This document shows, piece after piece, positions 5,416 to 5,553 of a stretch of 5,553 nt of DNA. Source of the DNA: Methanobacteriota archaeon (GTDB taxonomy: Archaea; Thermoplasmatota; Poseidoniia; Poseidoniales; Poseidoniaceae); contig JABGWN010000281.1 in NCBI GenBank assembly GCA_018645535.1, positions 1 through 5,553 of the forward strand. The letters are read 5' to 3'. The notes beneath the pieces were generated by a model that was not told where the DNA came from, ran no database searches, and worked only from the letters and a program-made list of their open reading frames with translations. The position numbers were made by a program, and so were the translations under genes. Every line of letters begins with the position of its first letter. Positions within the stretch are counted from its first letter, which is position 1.

Positions 5416-5553
5416 TCAGAATAATTCATCTGATATTTGTTTGTAGGCACTGCGTTGTTTTTCCGTCTTAAGTGCCATCCTTCCGAGTTTGTTTACTGCG
5501 GTCCTGTTTGTAGATCTAACTCCTGTCTTAACATCTTCAATGAGGCGGTTCCA
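5416..5553 (-). CDS. C-terminal 45 residues of a gene cut by the window edge
   Basis: Reading the - strand from base 5553, a frame stays open for 45 codons to a TGA at 5418-5416. The peptide starts WNRLIEDVKTGVRS and ends YKQISDELF. It is strongly charged and amphipathic, Lys/Arg-rich in the middle, and reads as one or two alpha-helices with no signal or membrane segment. The pattern is loosely like the small coiled-coil proteins with a KxG-rich first helix, but that is an impression and not a family assignment. The gene is codirectional with the cyclophilin gene. The 291-base gap holding repeat D and a separate promoter suggests they are not one operon. The N-terminus lies outside the window. 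Confidence 0.62.
   Translation of the reverse strand, partial: WNRLIEDVKTGVRSTNRTAVNKLGRMALKTEKQRSAYKQISDELF

Overview
The window looks archaeal, most likely a planktonic marine Euryarchaeon of the Marine Group II / Candidatus Poseidoniales (Thermoplasmatota) kind. This is inferred, not proven. The basis is a secreted cyclophilin with thrombospondin type 3 (TSP3) calcium-binding repeats and a C-terminal Ser-rich/hydrophobic/Arg-Arg anchor, TATA-like boxes 27-30 bases upstream of start codons (leaderless transcripts), no convincing Shine-Dalgarno sites, and AT-rich genes separated by long, GC-richer intergenic regions. No rRNA, tRNA, CRISPR array, transposase or integrase was seen.

Layout: three + strand genes come first. 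They are a 128-residue orphan with a C-terminal Cys/His cluster (94-480), a 298-residue orphan with a Gly/Tyr-rich tail (760-1656), and a 369-residue phospholipase D-like protein with one HKD motif (2034-3143). They face a convergent - strand gene for the large secreted cyclophilin-TSP3 protein (3355-5124). The right edge holds the last 45 codons of another - strand gene (5416-5553), which is absent from a list of long ORFs because it is cut by the window edge.

The most unusual content lies between the genes. A composite repeat family occupies the regions after genes 1, 2 and the edge gene (480-598, 1694-1855 and 5352-5231 on the - strand), always in the orientation of the gene it follows. 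A partial copy follows the phospholipase D-like gene (3241-3318). Copies share three boxes in fixed order: a GTATACAAGGGG-type box, a box built on GGCCCAC, and a hairpin-prone box ending AAACCCTCGT. The middles are variable. A 24-base stretch is identical in two copies, and two copies align without gaps over 66 bases. I do not recognise the family. It could be a 3'-UTR or processing element, a structured RNA, a REP/MITE-like repeat or a cassette-type recombination site.

The two orphans and the single-HKD protein have no visible shared pathway. Their wide spacing and separate promoters argue against one operon. The combination resembles an accessory segment next to a lineage-typical surface-protein gene, and a defence role for the phospholipase D-like protein is possible but not shown.
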